From Amycolatopsis sp. NBRC 101858 (lineage in GTDB: Bacteria; Actinomycetota; Actinomycetes; Mycobacteriales; Pseudonocardiaceae), in assembly GCF_030269325.1 (NCBI RefSeq), contig NZ_BSTD01000001.1:1070681-1134680 (forward strand): a stretch of DNA of 64,000 nucleotides, in the 5' to 3' direction. The translations under genes and the position numbers were made by a program. This document shows, in pieces, positions 11,768-20,825 of this stretch; within the stretch, counting starts at the first letter, position 1, and each line of letters starts with the position of its first letter. The notes beneath the pieces are model-generated. The model worked only from the letters and a program-made list of their open reading frames with translations. It was not told the origin of the DNA and did no database searches.

Positions 11768-13162
11768 TCAGCCGTGGTCCTCCAGCATCTCGGTGACCAG
11801 GGCGGCGATCGGCGAGCGCTCCGAGCGCGTCAGCGTGACGTGCGCGAACAGCGGGTGGCCCTTCAGCTTCTCGATCACCGCCGAGACGCCGTCGTGCCGG
11901 CCGACGCGCAGGTTGTCGCGCTGGGCGACGTCGTGCGTGAGCACCACCCGGGACGCCGTGCCGAGCCGCGAAAGCACCGTGAGCAGGACGTTCCGTTCCA
12001 GTGACTGCGCCTCGTCGACGATGACGAACGTGTCGTGCAGCGACCGGCCGCGGATGTGCGTCAGCGGGAGCACCTCGAGCATGCCGCGGTCGAAGACCTC
12101 GTCGAGGACGTCCTGGCTGACCAGCGCGCCGAGCGTGTCGAACACCGCCTGCGCCCAGGGCTGCATCTTCTCGCTCTCGGACCCGGGCAGGTAGCCGAGC
12201 TCCTGGCCGCCGACCGCGTAGACCGGCCGGAACACCACGACCTTGCGGTGCTGACGGCGTTCCATCACCGCTTCGAGGCCGGCGCACAGCGCGAGCGCCG
12301 ACTTGCCGGTGCCGGCGCGGCCACCGAGGGAGACGATGCCGACGTCGGAGTCCAGCAGCAGGTCGAGCGCGACGCGCTGCTCGGCGCTGCGGCCGTGCAG
12401 GCCGAACGCCTCGCGGTCGCCGCGCACCAGCCGGATGCGCTTGTCCGCCGTGATCCGCCCGAGTGCGCTCGAGCTGCCCGCGAGCAGCCGCAGCCCGGTG
12501 TGGCAGGGCAGCTCGGCGAGCTCGTCCATGCCGTACTCGACCGGGTCGACGGTGCTGCCGCCGAACAGCGTGTCCAGCACGTCCTGCTCGACGTCCACGT
12601 CCGCCATGCCCGTCCAGCCGGACGGCGTGACCTCCTGCGCGCGGTACTCGTCGGCCTCCAAACCGACCGCACCCGCCTTGACCCGCAGCGGGATGTCCTT
12701 CGTCACCAGGGTGACCGCCGGGAACTCCGCCGCCAGGTTGAGCGCGCAGGCGAGGATCCGGTGGTCGTTGGAGTCGGTGCGGAACCCGACCGGGAGCACC
12801 GTCGGGTCCGAGTGGTTCAGCTCCACCTGCAGCGTGCCGCCGTGGTCCCCGATGGGGAGCGGCGCGTCGAGCCTGCCGTACTGCCGGCGCAGGTCGTCGA
12901 GCATGCGCAGGGACTCCCGGGCGAACCAGCCGAGCTCCGGGTGGTGGCGCTTCGCCTCCAGTTCACTGATGACGACCAGCGGAAGCACGACCGCATGCTC
13001 GGCGAAGCGGGTAACCGCCCACGGGTCCGACAAGAGGACCGACGTGTCGAGCACGTACATGTGCTGCTGGGATTCGGGCGAGGTCGAGGCTTTCTCCGGG
13101 CCAGGAACGGCACCGGTCGAAGAACGGCCAGAGGCCTTACGGGGCAAACGCTGCGCAGTCAC
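11768..13162 (-). CDS. phoH2: PhoH2: PIN ribonuclease fused to PhoH ATPase
   Basis: A 464-residue two-domain protein. The PIN domain (residues about 35-170) starts with [12 protein letters not shown] (Asp39) and has a second acidic cluster, [14 protein letters not shown]. The PhoH ATPase follows, with Walker [14 protein letters not shown], Walker B-like [13 protein letters not shown] and a sensor region [10 protein letters not shown]. PhoH2 of mycobacteria is an ATP-driven RNA helicase/ribonuclease usually studied as a toxin-like protein. GTG 13162 gives about 30 residues more than the mycobacterial protein; an internal ATG at codon 35 is an alternative start. The gene is the first backbone element in the window. 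Confidence 0.93.
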   Translation of the reverse strand: MTAQRLPRKASGRSSTGAVPGPEKASTSPESQQHMYVLDTSVLLSDPWAVTRFAEHAVVLPLVVISELEAKRHHPELGWFARESLRMLDDLRRQYGRLDAPLPIGDHGGTLQVELNHSDPTVLPVGFRTDSNDHRILACALNLAAEFPAVTLVTKDIPLRVKAGAVGLEADEYRAQEVTPSGWTGMADVDVEQDVLDTLFGGSTVDPVEYGMDELAELPCHTGLRLLAGSSSALGRITADKRIRLVRGDREAFGLHGRSAEQRVALDLLLDSDVGIVSLGGRAGTGKSALALCAGLEAVMERRQHRKVVVFRPVYAVGGQELGYLPGSESEKMQPWAQAVFDTLGALVSQDVLDEVFDRGMLEVLPLTHIRGRSLHDTFVIVDEAQSLERNVLLTVLSRLGTASRVVLTHDVAQRDNLRVGRHDGVSAVIEKLKGHPLFAHVTLTRSERSPIAALVTEMLEDHG

Positions 13163-13784
13163 GACGGCATCTCCCTCGAGGGCGTGTGCACCTCACGCCC
13201 GCACTCGCTGGGCCGGGCACCTCCCTGGCTGGACCACTCCCTCTGACCGGTGGGTCAGGTGGCGCGGCCACGAGGGCCGGGTGCCGGCCCCCTCGTGCGT
13301 CTCGTGGGCGGCTGCGCCGCCCCCTCGATCACCGTCACGACCAGGGCCTCCCGCGAGGGCCCGCACGGATCGCGTGCCCTCTCCTCGGAAGGTACCTACG
13401 AATGCGGGATCGCGCAGGGAGCCAACACGGTGATTCGCCAGATCGTCACCTCACTGTCGGTCGTCCGACATCGACAGCTGGTGACAGTCACCGTGAGTGA
13501 CCGGGGTCCCGTTCGGTGCACCCACGTCGGAATGATCTTGGGAAAATTGCTGACCCGGCGTATTCACGAAATCAGTGGATGAGCTTTTACCACGTTCGGA
13601 GCAGTGTCGCATTTTGCGCTACCAAGAGAGAACCGTACCGAGTGAAAGCACCTGCATCAGGCTCACACAATGGGCGTACAAGCCGTACGAGAAGCCCGAT
13701 AAGCGAGTAATTTTTTGACTGCGGGACACACCGCCGGTTCACCCGGCGCCCGGACCCCAACAGTTCTACCTAGGAGTGTGCCAA
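13163..13784. promoter_or_regulatory. Long divergent intergenic region with hairpins and a low-GC patch
   Basis: This 622-base gap holds the start regions of phoH2 (minus) and the small secreted protein (plus). CACGAGGGCCGG at 13268-13279 pairs with 13285-13296 apart from a two-base bulge, and GGGCGGC/GCCGCCC lie at 13305-13321; both would fold in a phoH2 leader. GTCACC at 13445-13450 pairs with GGTGAC at 13480-13485 and encloses a nested CTGTCGG-type stem. From about 13530 to 13720 the DNA is clearly AT-richer, the likely promoter of the secreted protein gene. No convincing ORF lies here, and I could not match a known riboswitch. Confidence 0.5.
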
Positions 13785-14033
13785 GTGCTGAAGAAGGCTG
13801 GTTTCGTCGCCGCCACCGCTGCGGGCCTCATGATGGTCGGCAGCACCGCGTTCGCCGCGACGGGCGACACGACGGGCACCCCGGACCCGACGTTCGGCGA
13901 CGCCTACGCCACGTTCATCGAGGGCGGCGGCGCCCTGGGCTACGGCGCGGCCTCCCTGGTCGCCGGTGCCTACACCGGCATCGCCACCACCCCGGCGCTG
14001 ATCCTGCACTCGCTGGAGCACCACCACCACTGA
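13785..14033 (+). CDS. Small secreted protein
   Basis: An 82-residue preprotein. GTG 13785 lies eight bases after AGGAG (13772-13776). It begins MLKKAGFVAATAAGLMMVGS with cleavage likely after TAFA, leaving a mature peptide of about 58 residues rich in Gly, Ala and Thr and ending LEHHHH, a natural four-His C-terminus. The signal-peptide style recalls chaplins, but no chaplin-domain cysteines are present. The long AT-rich upstream region suggests dedicated control. Function unknown; surface or metal-related roles are guesses. Confidence 0.75.
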   Translation: MLKKAGFVAATAAGLMMVGSTAFAATGDTTGTPDPTFGDAYATFIEGGGALGYGAASLVAGAYTGIATTPALILHSLEHHHH

Positions 14034-14042
14034 GTGTGGCTT

Positions 14043-14080
14043 CCGAAGGGCCCCCGGAGTCCGCTCCGGGGGCCCTTCGG
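14043..14080. terminator. Bidirectional hairpin terminator
   Basis: CCGAAGGGCCCCCGGA at 14043-14058 pairs perfectly with 14065-14080 around a six-base loop, between the convergent secreted-protein and prenyl-synthase genes. Confidence 0.8.
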
Positions 14081-14084
14081 CGTG

Positions 14085-14861
14085 TCAGGAACCGAATCGG
14101 CGGTGGCGCCAGGCGTAGTCGCGCATGGCGCGCAGGAAGTCGACGCGGCGGAATGCCGGCCAATACGCTTCGGTGAACCAGAATTCCGAATGCGCGGACT
14201 GCCAGAGCAGAAATCCGGAAAGCCGTTGTTCACCGGACGTTCGGATGATGAGATCCGGATCCGGCTGCCCCGAGGTGTAAAGGTGCTCGGAGATGTGGTC
14301 GACGTCGAGGATTTTCGCGAGCTCGTGAATGGTCGTGCCCTCGTCGGCGTGGTGCAGGAGCAACTTGCGGACTGCATCGGCGATCTCCTGGCGCCCGCCG
14401 TAACCGACCGCGACGTTGACCTCCATCCCGGTCCGCCCTTCGGTGCGCGCGGCGGCTTCGCTGAGTCGCTTCGCGACCTCGGTGGGTAGCAGGTCGAGGG
14501 CGCCGACGATGCGCAGCTGCCAGGTCTTGCCGGGCGCGGCGAGCTCGTCGGTGACGTCGGTGATGATCTTCAGCAGGGGCGTGAGCTCGTCCGGGTCGCG
14601 GTTGAGGTTGTCGGTCGAGAGCAGCCACATGGTGACGACCTCGACCTCGGCCTCCTGGCACCAGCTGAGGAAGTCCGCGATCTTCTTCGCGCCGGCGCGG
14701 TGGCCGTCCGCTACGTCCGAGAAGCCCGCTTCCCGAGCCCAGCGGCGGTTGCCGTCGAGCATGATGGCGATGTGCCGGGGATGCCGGCCGGCGGCCTGCT
14801 GGATGAGGCGCCGGCCGTAGGCGCTGTACACGACGTCGGACAAGAAGGAGCGCACACTCAC
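14085..14861 (-). CDS. uppS: Z-isoprenyl diphosphate synthase (UppS family)
   Basis: A 258-residue cis-prenyltransferase. It condenses isopentenyl diphosphate onto an allylic primer in cell-wall polyprenol synthesis. The diphosphate-binding motif IAIMLDGNRRWA has catalytic Asp36. DLIIRTSGEQRLSGFLLWQ and AHSEFWFTEAYWPAFRRVDF are the other family blocks. The closest layout is the mycobacterial Z-farnesyl diphosphate synthase (Rv1086), which also sits beside a hemolysin III gene, so a short-chain product is possible; sequence alone does not settle chain length. GTG 14861 is the start; the divergent hemolysin gene begins 81 bp away. Confidence 0.93.
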   Translation of the reverse strand: MSVRSFLSDVVYSAYGRRLIQQAAGRHPRHIAIMLDGNRRWAREAGFSDVADGHRAGAKKIADFLSWCQEAEVEVVTMWLLSTDNLNRDPDELTPLLKIITDVTDELAAPGKTWQLRIVGALDLLPTEVAKRLSEAAARTEGRTGMEVNVAVGYGGRQEIADAVRKLLLHHADEGTTIHELAKILDVDHISEHLYTSGQPDPDLIIRTSGEQRLSGFLLWQSAHSEFWFTEAYWPAFRRVDFLRAMRDYAWRHRRFGS

Positions 14862-14941
14862 GTCGATGAAGCCTACGCACCCGGTGTGAGGCGCGTGACT
14901 CGACCGCTGTCCGGGAACCTACGGTCCCGTAACCTGGATGA

Positions 14942-15616
14942 GTGAGCGTGACGACGGAACCACCCGAGCCCGTAGTGGACCTCCGCCCCCGGCTGCGCGG
15001 GCACATCCACTTTTGGACGTTCTTCGGCGCCCTCGCGGCAGCGGCGGCGCTGATCAGCCTGGCGGCGTCCACAGTGTCCTCGACGGCGGCGTTGGCAACG
15101 TCGGTCTACGGCTTGACGGTGCTGGGGTTGTTCGGCGTGAGCGCGCTGTACCACCGCCGTCTGTGGAGCCCCCGCGCGTACAAGTGGATGAAGCGCGCGG
15201 ACCACTCGATGATCTTCCTGTTCATCGCGGGCACGTACACGCCGTTCACCCTGCTGGCGATGTCCAAGCCGACGGGCTACGTGATCTTGTCGATCGTGTG
15301 GGGAGGGGCAGTTCTCGGCGTCGCGCTGAAGATGCTGTGGCCGCACGCGCCGCGGTGGCTCGGGGTGCCGATCTACATCGCTTTGGGCTGGGTGGCGGTC
15401 TTCGTCTTCCCCGAGCTTCTGACGCACGCCGGAGTCGCGGCTTTGGTGCTGCTTTGCGTGGGTGGGCTGTTTTACACGCTGGGGGCGGCTTTTTACGGGT
15501 TCAAGTGGCCGAATCATTGGCCGGATACCTTCGGGTACCACGAGTACTTCCACGCTTGCACCGTGCTTGCGGCGATTTCGCACTACATTGCCATCTGGCT
15601 GGCCATGTACGCGTAG
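14942..15616 (+). CDS. Hemolysin III / PAQR-family membrane protein
   Basis: A 224-residue seven-helix membrane protein of the hemolysin III (YqfA, PAQR-like) family. The metal-site pattern is visible: GVSALYHRRLW, then RADHSMIFLFIAGTYTPF, and HEYFHACTVLAAISHY at the end, giving Ser/His, Asp/His and two distal His ligands. Bacterial members are implicated in membrane-lipid homeostasis; the haemolysin name is historical. GTG 14942 is chosen; an ATG at 14938 is in another frame. A perfect hairpin follows immediately. Confidence 0.9.
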   Translation: MSVTTEPPEPVVDLRPRLRGHIHFWTFFGALAAAAALISLAASTVSSTAALATSVYGLTVLGLFGVSALYHRRLWSPRAYKWMKRADHSMIFLFIAGTYTPFTLLAMSKPTGYVILSIVWGGAVLGVALKMLWPHAPRWLGVPIYIALGWVAVFVFPELLTHAGVAALVLLCVGGLFYTLGAAFYGFKWPNHWPDTFGYHEYFHACTVLAAISHYIAIWLAMYA

Positions 15617-15646
15617 CTGGGGACCTCCCCCTGGAAGTCCCCAGCT
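15615..15646 (+). terminator. Hairpin overlapping the hemolysin III stop
   Basis: AGCTGGGGAC at 15615-15624 pairs with GTCCCCAGCT at 15637-15646. It begins inside the stop codon and lies between two convergent genes, so it may serve both. Confidence 0.7.
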
Positions 15647-15655
15647 CGCACCACC

Positions 15656-16129
15656 TCAGCCGAACATTCCCGGCTGGTACTCGCCCGCCGGGTTGCGGGC
15701 TATCACGTTCAAGCGGTTCCACGTGTTGATCTCCGCCACCAGGCAGACCAGCGCGCCGATCTGGTCGTCGTCGAAGTGCTTGCGGACCGCTGCCCACGTC
15801 TCGTCCGTTACTCCCGTGTGGCTGTCCGCCAGGCGCGTTCCCTCCTCTGCCAGTGCCAATGCCGCGCGCTCCGCCTCCGTGAACACCACCGCTTCGCGCC
15901 ACGCCGCCACCATGGCCAGGCGGACCGCCGTCTCGCCCGCTGCCGCCGCGTCCTTCGTGTGCATGTCGAGGCACATTCCGCAGCCGTTGACCTGGCTCGC
16001 GCGGATCTTCACCAGCTCCTGCGTCGCCTTCGGGAGGGAGGACTCCTCGATCGGGCGGGACGCCGCGATCAGGCGCTTGAAGAACTTGCTCGTGACCTCG
16101 TTCTCGAACATGTTGAACCGCGGTTCCAT
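15656..16129 (-). CDS. AhpD-like carboxymuconolactone decarboxylase family protein
   Basis: A 157-residue protein of the CMD/AhpD superfamily. The redox site is SQVNGCGMCLDMHTKDA with Cys50, Cys53 and His57, typical of the peroxidase-related members that reduce alkyl hydroperoxides through a CxxC centre. The C-terminal helix INTWNRLNVIARNP is also conserved. ATG 16129-16127 follows AGGGAA; the open frame extends upstream without a ribosome site. No oxidative-stress regulator or partner gene adjoins it. Confidence 0.9.
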   Translation of the reverse strand: MEPRFNMFENEVTSKFFKRLIAASRPIEESSLPKATQELVKIRASQVNGCGMCLDMHTKDAAAAGETAVRLAMVAAWREAVVFTEAERAALALAEEGTRLADSHTGVTDETWAAVRKHFDDDQIGALVCLVAEINTWNRLNVIARNPAGEYQPGMFG

Positions 16130-16422
16130 GACCGTTCCCTTCGTCGGTGTCACCCTCTTGACGACCTCCGCCGAAGCGTTGTGACAGCCCCCGAAGTGGT
16201 GCCGGTCACATGTACACCTTCGCGCCATCCCCCACCCTCTCGATCACCGCGGACGCACCCCGCGCGACCTGCGGGAACCTGCCCGGCTTGCCCGTGGGAC
16301 ACGAGCCAAACCACCACTTTCCGGGGTCACCCACGGGAGCACCACGACGGTTGCCGTGATCAACAACGCGGCCGACGGTGGGCTCAACCGAACACCCGAC
16401 GCGCGAAAGGATCCGCACCGCG

Positions 16423-17271
16423 ATGGCCAAGACCATGCAGCCCCAGGAGCTCATCGACAGTGCCGTGGTCGACCCGGCCGGCAACAAGCTCGGGAAGGTC
16501 GGCAACGTCTACCTCGCCGACGCCACGCACCAGCCCGAATGGATCACCGTCAAGACCGGCCTCTTCGGCACCAAGGAGAGCTTCGTCCCGCTCTCCGGCG
16601 CCCACACCGACAAGGACGGCGTGCACGTCCGGGTCGACAAGGACGCCGTCTCGGACGCGCCGCGCATCGACGCCGACGGGCACCTCTCACCCGAGGAAAG
16701 CGCGCAGCTCTACCAGCACTACGGCCTCCCCATGCCGCGCACCTCACCGGACGGGCGGATGGGCGACCGGACGCAGGGCCGCGACCCGGCGATGGGCGGC
16801 ACCGGCAAAGGCATGGCCGGCCAGGGCAAGGCCGGCATGGCCGACGCGGGCCAGGGCATGGGCGGCCGTGACAAGGCGGCCGCCGGGCGGGGCAAGTCCG
16901 AAAAGGACGATCGCACGATGACCCGCTCCGAGGAACGGCTGAACGTCGGCACCGAGCAGGTCGAGACCGGGCACGTCCGGCTGCGCAAGTACGTCGTCAC
17001 CGAAGAGCAGCAGGTCACCGTCCCGGTGCGGCACGAGGAAGTGCGCATCGAGCGGGAGCCGATCAAGGACGGCCAGGCCGGCGGCGAGATCGGCGAGGCC
17101 GAGCAGGACCTCGTCCTCCACGCCGAGAAGCCCGTGGTGCGCAAGGAAACCGTGCCGGTCGAGCGGGTCCGCATGCGGACCGAGACGGTCACCGACGAGC
17201 AGACCGTCTCGGGCAAGGTCCGCAAGGAGCAGTTCGAGGTCACCGACGACGAAGGCAAGCACCGCAGGTAG
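16423..17271 (+). CDS. PRC-barrel and DUF2382 domain protein
   Basis: A 282-residue soluble protein. The N-terminal PRC-barrel (about residues 1-90) reads LIDSAVVDPAGNKLGKVGNV and TVKTGLFGTKESFVPL. A low-complexity Gly/Met/Lys linker (about 110-165) follows. The C-terminal DUF2382 domain has RSEERLNVGTEQVETGHVRL, then VPVRHEEVRIEREPI and PVVRKETVPVERVRMRTETV. This fusion is common in actinomycetes and Deinococcus relatives and is usually linked to general stress, though no mechanism is established. ATG 16423 lies 11 bases after GAAAGGA; GTG 16378 is an in-frame alternative. The 293-base gap upstream is shared with the divergent AhpD-like gene and shows no clear promoter motif. Confidence 0.88.
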   Translation: MAKTMQPQELIDSAVVDPAGNKLGKVGNVYLADATHQPEWITVKTGLFGTKESFVPLSGAHTDKDGVHVRVDKDAVSDAPRIDADGHLSPEESAQLYQHYGLPMPRTSPDGRMGDRTQGRDPAMGGTGKGMAGQGKAGMADAGQGMGGRDKAAAGRGKSEKDDRTMTRSEERLNVGTEQVETGHVRLRKYVVTEEQQVTVPVRHEEVRIEREPIKDGQAGGEIGEAEQDLVLHAEKPVVRKETVPVERVRMRTETVTDEQTVSGKVRKEQFEVTDDEGKHRR

Positions 17272-17275
17272 GGCC

Positions 17276-17314
17276 CCGGTGGGTGGCCGGCCCCCGACGC
17301 CGGCCACCCACCGG
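17276..17314. terminator. Bidirectional hairpin terminator
   Basis: CCGGTGGGTGGCCGG at 17276-17290 pairs perfectly with 17300-17314. It fills almost all of the gap between two convergent genes and abuts the acyl-CoA dehydrogenase stop. Confidence 0.75.
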
Positions 17315-19204
17315 TCAGGACCGCAGCATCGGCGCCGCGAGGAACTGTTCCGGGATCGCGAACGCGTCGACCAGCGCCCGCGCGTGCGGCCGCAGCTGGG
17401 CGCAGAGGCCGTTCACCGCCGCGGTGACGGCCTTTCCGCGTGACGCCGTCAGGCGGCCGTGGCCCAGGAACCACGCCAGGTCCTCTTCGATCGCCGACAG
17501 CGCGTACAGGTCGCAGACGCGGTCCAGGAGCGTGCGGGCGTCCGCGTCCTCGCACCGCTCGATGGCCGCCGCGAACGCCTCCAGCACCAGTCGCTCCACG
17601 TGAACGCGGCCCGCGCGCAGCACGTGGTCCTGGGCCGCGTTGAACACCCCGAACGGGTCCGACGCCGCCTTACGGAGGCGCTTCGCCACCCCCTCGACGA
17701 CGTGCTCCTCGCGGTCTTCGAACAGCCTCAGCTGCCACTCACGGCGGAAGAAGACGTCCGCGTCGGATCCCTCGGTGAGCGACTCGAGCGCCTTCCGCAC
17801 GGATGTCCGCTCCAGGATCGCGCTCACCACCTGGTCGGTGAAGAACCGCGCCGTGGCCAGCGGCGAAAGGTCCTCGAAGTCCTGCTTGTAGCTGGTCAGC
17901 AGGCCCTTCGCGACCAGCTGCAGCAGCACCGTGTTGTCGCCTTCGAACGTCGTGAAGACGTCGGTGTCGGCCTTCAGGCCCGGCAGGATGTTCTCCGCCA
18001 GGTACCCCGAGCCGCCGCACGCCTCGCGCGCCGCCTGGATCGTCGCCGTCGCGTGCCACGTGTTGAGCGCCTTCAGCCCGGCCGCGCGCGACTCCAGCTC
18101 GCGCTGCTCCTCCTCGGGCGCCGCCGAGTCGATGTCGTGCAGCTTCGACACCAGCTCCTCCTGCGCGAAGGCCAGCGCGTACGTCTTCGCCAGCGCCGGC
18201 AGCAGCTTCCGCTGGTGCCCGAGGTAGTCGAGGATGACGACCTCGTCGCCGTCCGGCGTCATGAACTGGCGGCGCTGCTCGCCGTAGCGGATCGCCAGGG
18301 CCAGTGCGCGTTTCGTCGCGCTCCCGGCGCTGCCGCCGACGCTCACCCGGCCGCGGATCAGCGTGCCCAGCATCGTGAAGAACCGGCGGCTGTCGCTCTC
18401 GATCGGGCTCGAGTACGTGCCGTCCTCGGCGACGTCGCCGAAGCGGTTCAGCAGGGCCTCGCGCGGGACGCGGACGTTGTCGAAGCTCAACCGTCCGTTG
18501 TCGACGCCGTTCAAGCCCGCCTTCGGCCCGCAGTCCTCGATGGACACTCCCGGCAGCGGTGCACCTTCGGCGTCCCGGATCGGCACGAGGAACGCGTGCA
18601 CACCGCGGGATTCGCCGCCGGTGACGAGCTGGGCGAACACGACTGCCATCCGGCCGTCGCGGGCCGCGTTGCCGATGTATTCCTTCTGCGCCATGGCATC
18701 CGGCGTGTGGACGGCGAACTCGCCATTCTCGAAGGTCGCCGTGGTGCGCAGGTGCTGGACGTCGGAGCCGTGGCCGTGCTCGGTCATCGCGAAGCAGCCG
18801 AGCAAGCCGAGGTCCATGATCGCGCGCAGGTGCGCCGCGTGGTGCCGCTCGGTGCCGAGCAGCTGGACGGCGCCGCCGAACAGTCCCCATTGGACACCGG
18901 CCTTGACCATCAGCGACAGGTCGCCGTAGCCGAGCAGTTCGAACGACGTCACCGACCCGCCGACGTCGCCACCGCCGCCGTACGCGGGGTCGAAGCCCAA
19001 GGCGGGCCGGTCGGTCTCGGCGAGCGCCCGCAGCTGGTCGAGCACCTGGGCGCGGTGGTCCTCGACACCGAGGTCCACCGGGTCCCGGAACTCCGCGTCG
19101 CTCATCTCCGCGCGCACCCCGCGGCGCAGCTCGGCCCAGCGGCCGTCCAGGACGGTGGTCAGCGCGTCCGGATCCACCTTCGACGGCACTTCGGGGATGT
19201 CCAC
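17315..19204 (-). CDS. Acyl-CoA dehydrogenase, long (acyl-CoA oxidase-like) form
   Basis: A 629-residue flavoenzyme, longer than the usual 380-residue dehydrogenases and similar in layout to the FadE/acyl-CoA oxidase subgroup. It has GCFAMTEHGHGSDVQHLRTT (FAD/substrate loop), DCGPKAGLNGVDNGRLSFDN, and EACGGSGYLAENILPGLKAD followed by DVFTTFEGDNTVLLQLVAKG near the flavin site. About 200 extra C-terminal residues form a second helical region. It carries out the first step of fatty acyl-CoA beta-oxidation. GTG 19204 follows GGAGG. An inverted repeat at 19229-19260 lies about 25 bases upstream and may be an operator. Confidence 0.93.
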   Translation of the reverse strand: MDIPEVPSKVDPDALTTVLDGRWAELRRGVRAEMSDAEFRDPVDLGVEDHRAQVLDQLRALAETDRPALGFDPAYGGGGDVGGSVTSFELLGYGDLSLMVKAGVQWGLFGGAVQLLGTERHHAAHLRAIMDLGLLGCFAMTEHGHGSDVQHLRTTATFENGEFAVHTPDAMAQKEYIGNAARDGRMAVVFAQLVTGGESRGVHAFLVPIRDAEGAPLPGVSIEDCGPKAGLNGVDNGRLSFDNVRVPREALLNRFGDVAEDGTYSSPIESDSRRFFTMLGTLIRGRVSVGGSAGSATKRALALAIRYGEQRRQFMTPDGDEVVILDYLGHQRKLLPALAKTYALAFAQEELVSKLHDIDSAAPEEEQRELESRAAGLKALNTWHATATIQAAREACGGSGYLAENILPGLKADTDVFTTFEGDNTVLLQLVAKGLLTSYKQDFEDLSPLATARFFTDQVVSAILERTSVRKALESLTEGSDADVFFRREWQLRLFEDREEHVVEGVAKRLRKAASDPFGVFNAAQDHVLRAGRVHVERLVLEAFAAAIERCEDADARTLLDRVCDLYALSAIEEDLAWFLGHGRLTASRGKAVTAAVNGLCAQLRPHARALVDAFAIPEQFLAAPMLRS

Positions 19205-19228
19205 GGCTACCTCCGGAAAGGACTGACA

Positions 19229-19260
19229 GCAGGCTTGCTACTCGTTGGTAGTAAGCCTGC
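19229..19260. promoter_or_regulatory. Inverted repeat upstream of the acyl-CoA dehydrogenase gene
   Basis: GCAGGCTTGCTAC at 19229-19241 mirrors GTAGTAAGCCTGC at 19248-19260 with one mismatch and a six-base centre. The AT-rich half-sites and position just ahead of the start fit a TetR-type operator. It also lies 24 bases after the GH28 stop in the same direction, so a terminator role is possible. Confidence 0.5.
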
Positions 19261-19284
19261 CGCAGCCGCGCCGATCCCGCAGGT

Positions 19285-20652
19285 TCAGATCGGCTTGCCG
19301 TTCACCGTCACGTTCGTGAACTTGGCGTTGTCCACGTACTTCAGCGTGTTCGAGGTGTCGGACACGCCCTTAAACGTGGAGTTCGCCACGGTGAACCCGT
19401 GCACGTGGGCGTTCGAAAGCCCGCTGACGTCGAAGGTCTTGCCCGCGATCTTCGTGCTCGCGCAGTCGCTGATCGTGAACGGCCCGAACGACGGGACGTA
19501 GCCGCCGGTCTGGCTGTTGTACGTCGACGTCACGTACACGAAGTTCCGCGCGAAGGTGCCGGAGACACTGTCGAGGTTGATGTTCTCCGTGAACCCGCCA
19601 CGCAGCGTGTTCGACTTCACGTACAGCGCGAACTTCGTTTCACCCTTCACGGTGAGCTGGTAGGCGTAGACGTTGCGGATCCCGCCGGTCTGCTCGCTGC
19701 CGCAGGTGATCGCACCCCAGTTGCCGTTCATCACGCAGTTCACGACCACGAGGTTCTGGCACGGGACGTTCACGCGGCGCCCGTCGGCGTCGCGGCCGGA
19801 CTTGATCGCGATGTTGTCGTCGTGCGCGCCGAGGGTGCAGTTCGCGATGACGACGTGGTCGCACGACTCGGGATCGCAGCCGTCGGTGTTGGAGTGCGCG
19901 GTGCTGGGGTCGGTGCTCACGCCGTCGACCGTGACGTTGCGGCACAGCGTCGGGTGCAGCTGCCAGAACATCGCGTTCTCCAGCGTGATGCCTTGGATCA
20001 GCACGTTTTCGCAGTCGTACGGTTCGACGAACGTCGAGCGCATGGTGTGGCCGGAGCCAGGGACAACGCGCTTCTCCGGCGGGGTTCCCTTGGCCACCAG
20101 CGTTTCCAGGTAAGCGCGATCGCTGCCCTTGTTCCACGACGACGTCGCCGCCGCGTCGAGCGTGCCGCTGCCGGTGAGGCCGATGTTCTTTTCGCGGTAC
20201 GCGTAGATCATCGGCGAACGGTTGACGCACTCGATTCCTTCGTAGCGCGTCAGGACGTTCGGGAACTTCGACGCGTCCCCGCCGAACTTGAGCACCGCGC
20301 CCGTTTCCAGGTGCAGGTCGACGTTGCTCTTGAGGTAGATCGCGCCGGTGAGGAAACTGCCGCCGGCGGGCACGATCACGTGACCGCCGCCGGCCGCATT
20401 GCACGCGTCGACCGCTTTCTTGATCGCCGCGGTGTTGTCGGTCTTACCGTCGTTCTTGGCGCCGTACCCGGTGATCGGGAAGCTCCGGTCCGGGAACTGC
20501 GGGATCGTGGTGTTCGCGACGATGTCGTTCGCCGCCGGCCACGGGAGCGCCGGGACGTCGACGCGGTACCGGTGCGCGAGCGGGATCGGCGGTGCCAGGG
20601 AAACCGCAAGGGTGCCCTTGATCAGCTGCCGACGGGTGAACCTGCCGTCCAT
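19285..20652 (-). CDS. Tat-exported GH28 family pectinase (polygalacturonase-like)
   Basis: A 455-residue exported glycosidase. A twin-arginine signal (RFTRRQLIKGTLAVSLAPPI) is followed by a right-handed beta-helix. GH28 motifs NTDGCDP and GAHDDNIAIKSGRD give the catalytic Asp residues. The usual GHG His motif is replaced by NWGAITCGSEQTGG, and the usual RIK by YVKS, so specificity or activity may differ from endo-polygalacturonase. ATG 20652 lies eight bases after AAGGA; an ATG at 20661 has worse spacing. It would act on pectic or related uronic polymers outside the cell. Confidence 0.88.
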   Translation of the reverse strand: MDGRFTRRQLIKGTLAVSLAPPIPLAHRYRVDVPALPWPAANDIVANTTIPQFPDRSFPITGYGAKNDGKTDNTAAIKKAVDACNAAGGGHVIVPAGGSFLTGAIYLKSNVDLHLETGAVLKFGGDASKFPNVLTRYEGIECVNRSPMIYAYREKNIGLTGSGTLDAAATSSWNKGSDRAYLETLVAKGTPPEKRVVPGSGHTMRSTFVEPYDCENVLIQGITLENAMFWQLHPTLCRNVTVDGVSTDPSTAHSNTDGCDPESCDHVVIANCTLGAHDDNIAIKSGRDADGRRVNVPCQNLVVVNCVMNGNWGAITCGSEQTGGIRNVYAYQLTVKGETKFALYVKSNTLRGGFTENINLDSVSGTFARNFVYVTSTYNSQTGGYVPSFGPFTISDCASTKIAGKTFDVSGLSNAHVHGFTVANSTFKGVSDTSNTLKYVDNAKFTNVTVNGKPI

Positions 20653-20825
20653 GGACGCCATCCTTCGGAGGAAAGACCCGGTGCGACGGCGGAACCACGG
20701 CACGGACCGTGGGCACGACGCACTCTAGGCGCGAACGCCCCCGGAGGTCCAGGCTTGCGCGGGCGGCGAAAAGGCTGTCATGATCGGTCCATGTCGATTC
20801 GAAAGGGCGTGCGCGCCCTCGCGCG

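Noticed and set aside
13163..13784. Cyclic-di-AMP (ydaO) riboswitch upstream of the secreted protein or phoH2
   Set aside because: Some GGGAGCC-like words occur, but the conserved core could not be aligned by eye on either strand.
13785..14033. Chaplin
   Set aside because: The signal peptide is similar, but the mature part lacks the chaplin hydrophobic repeat and cysteines.
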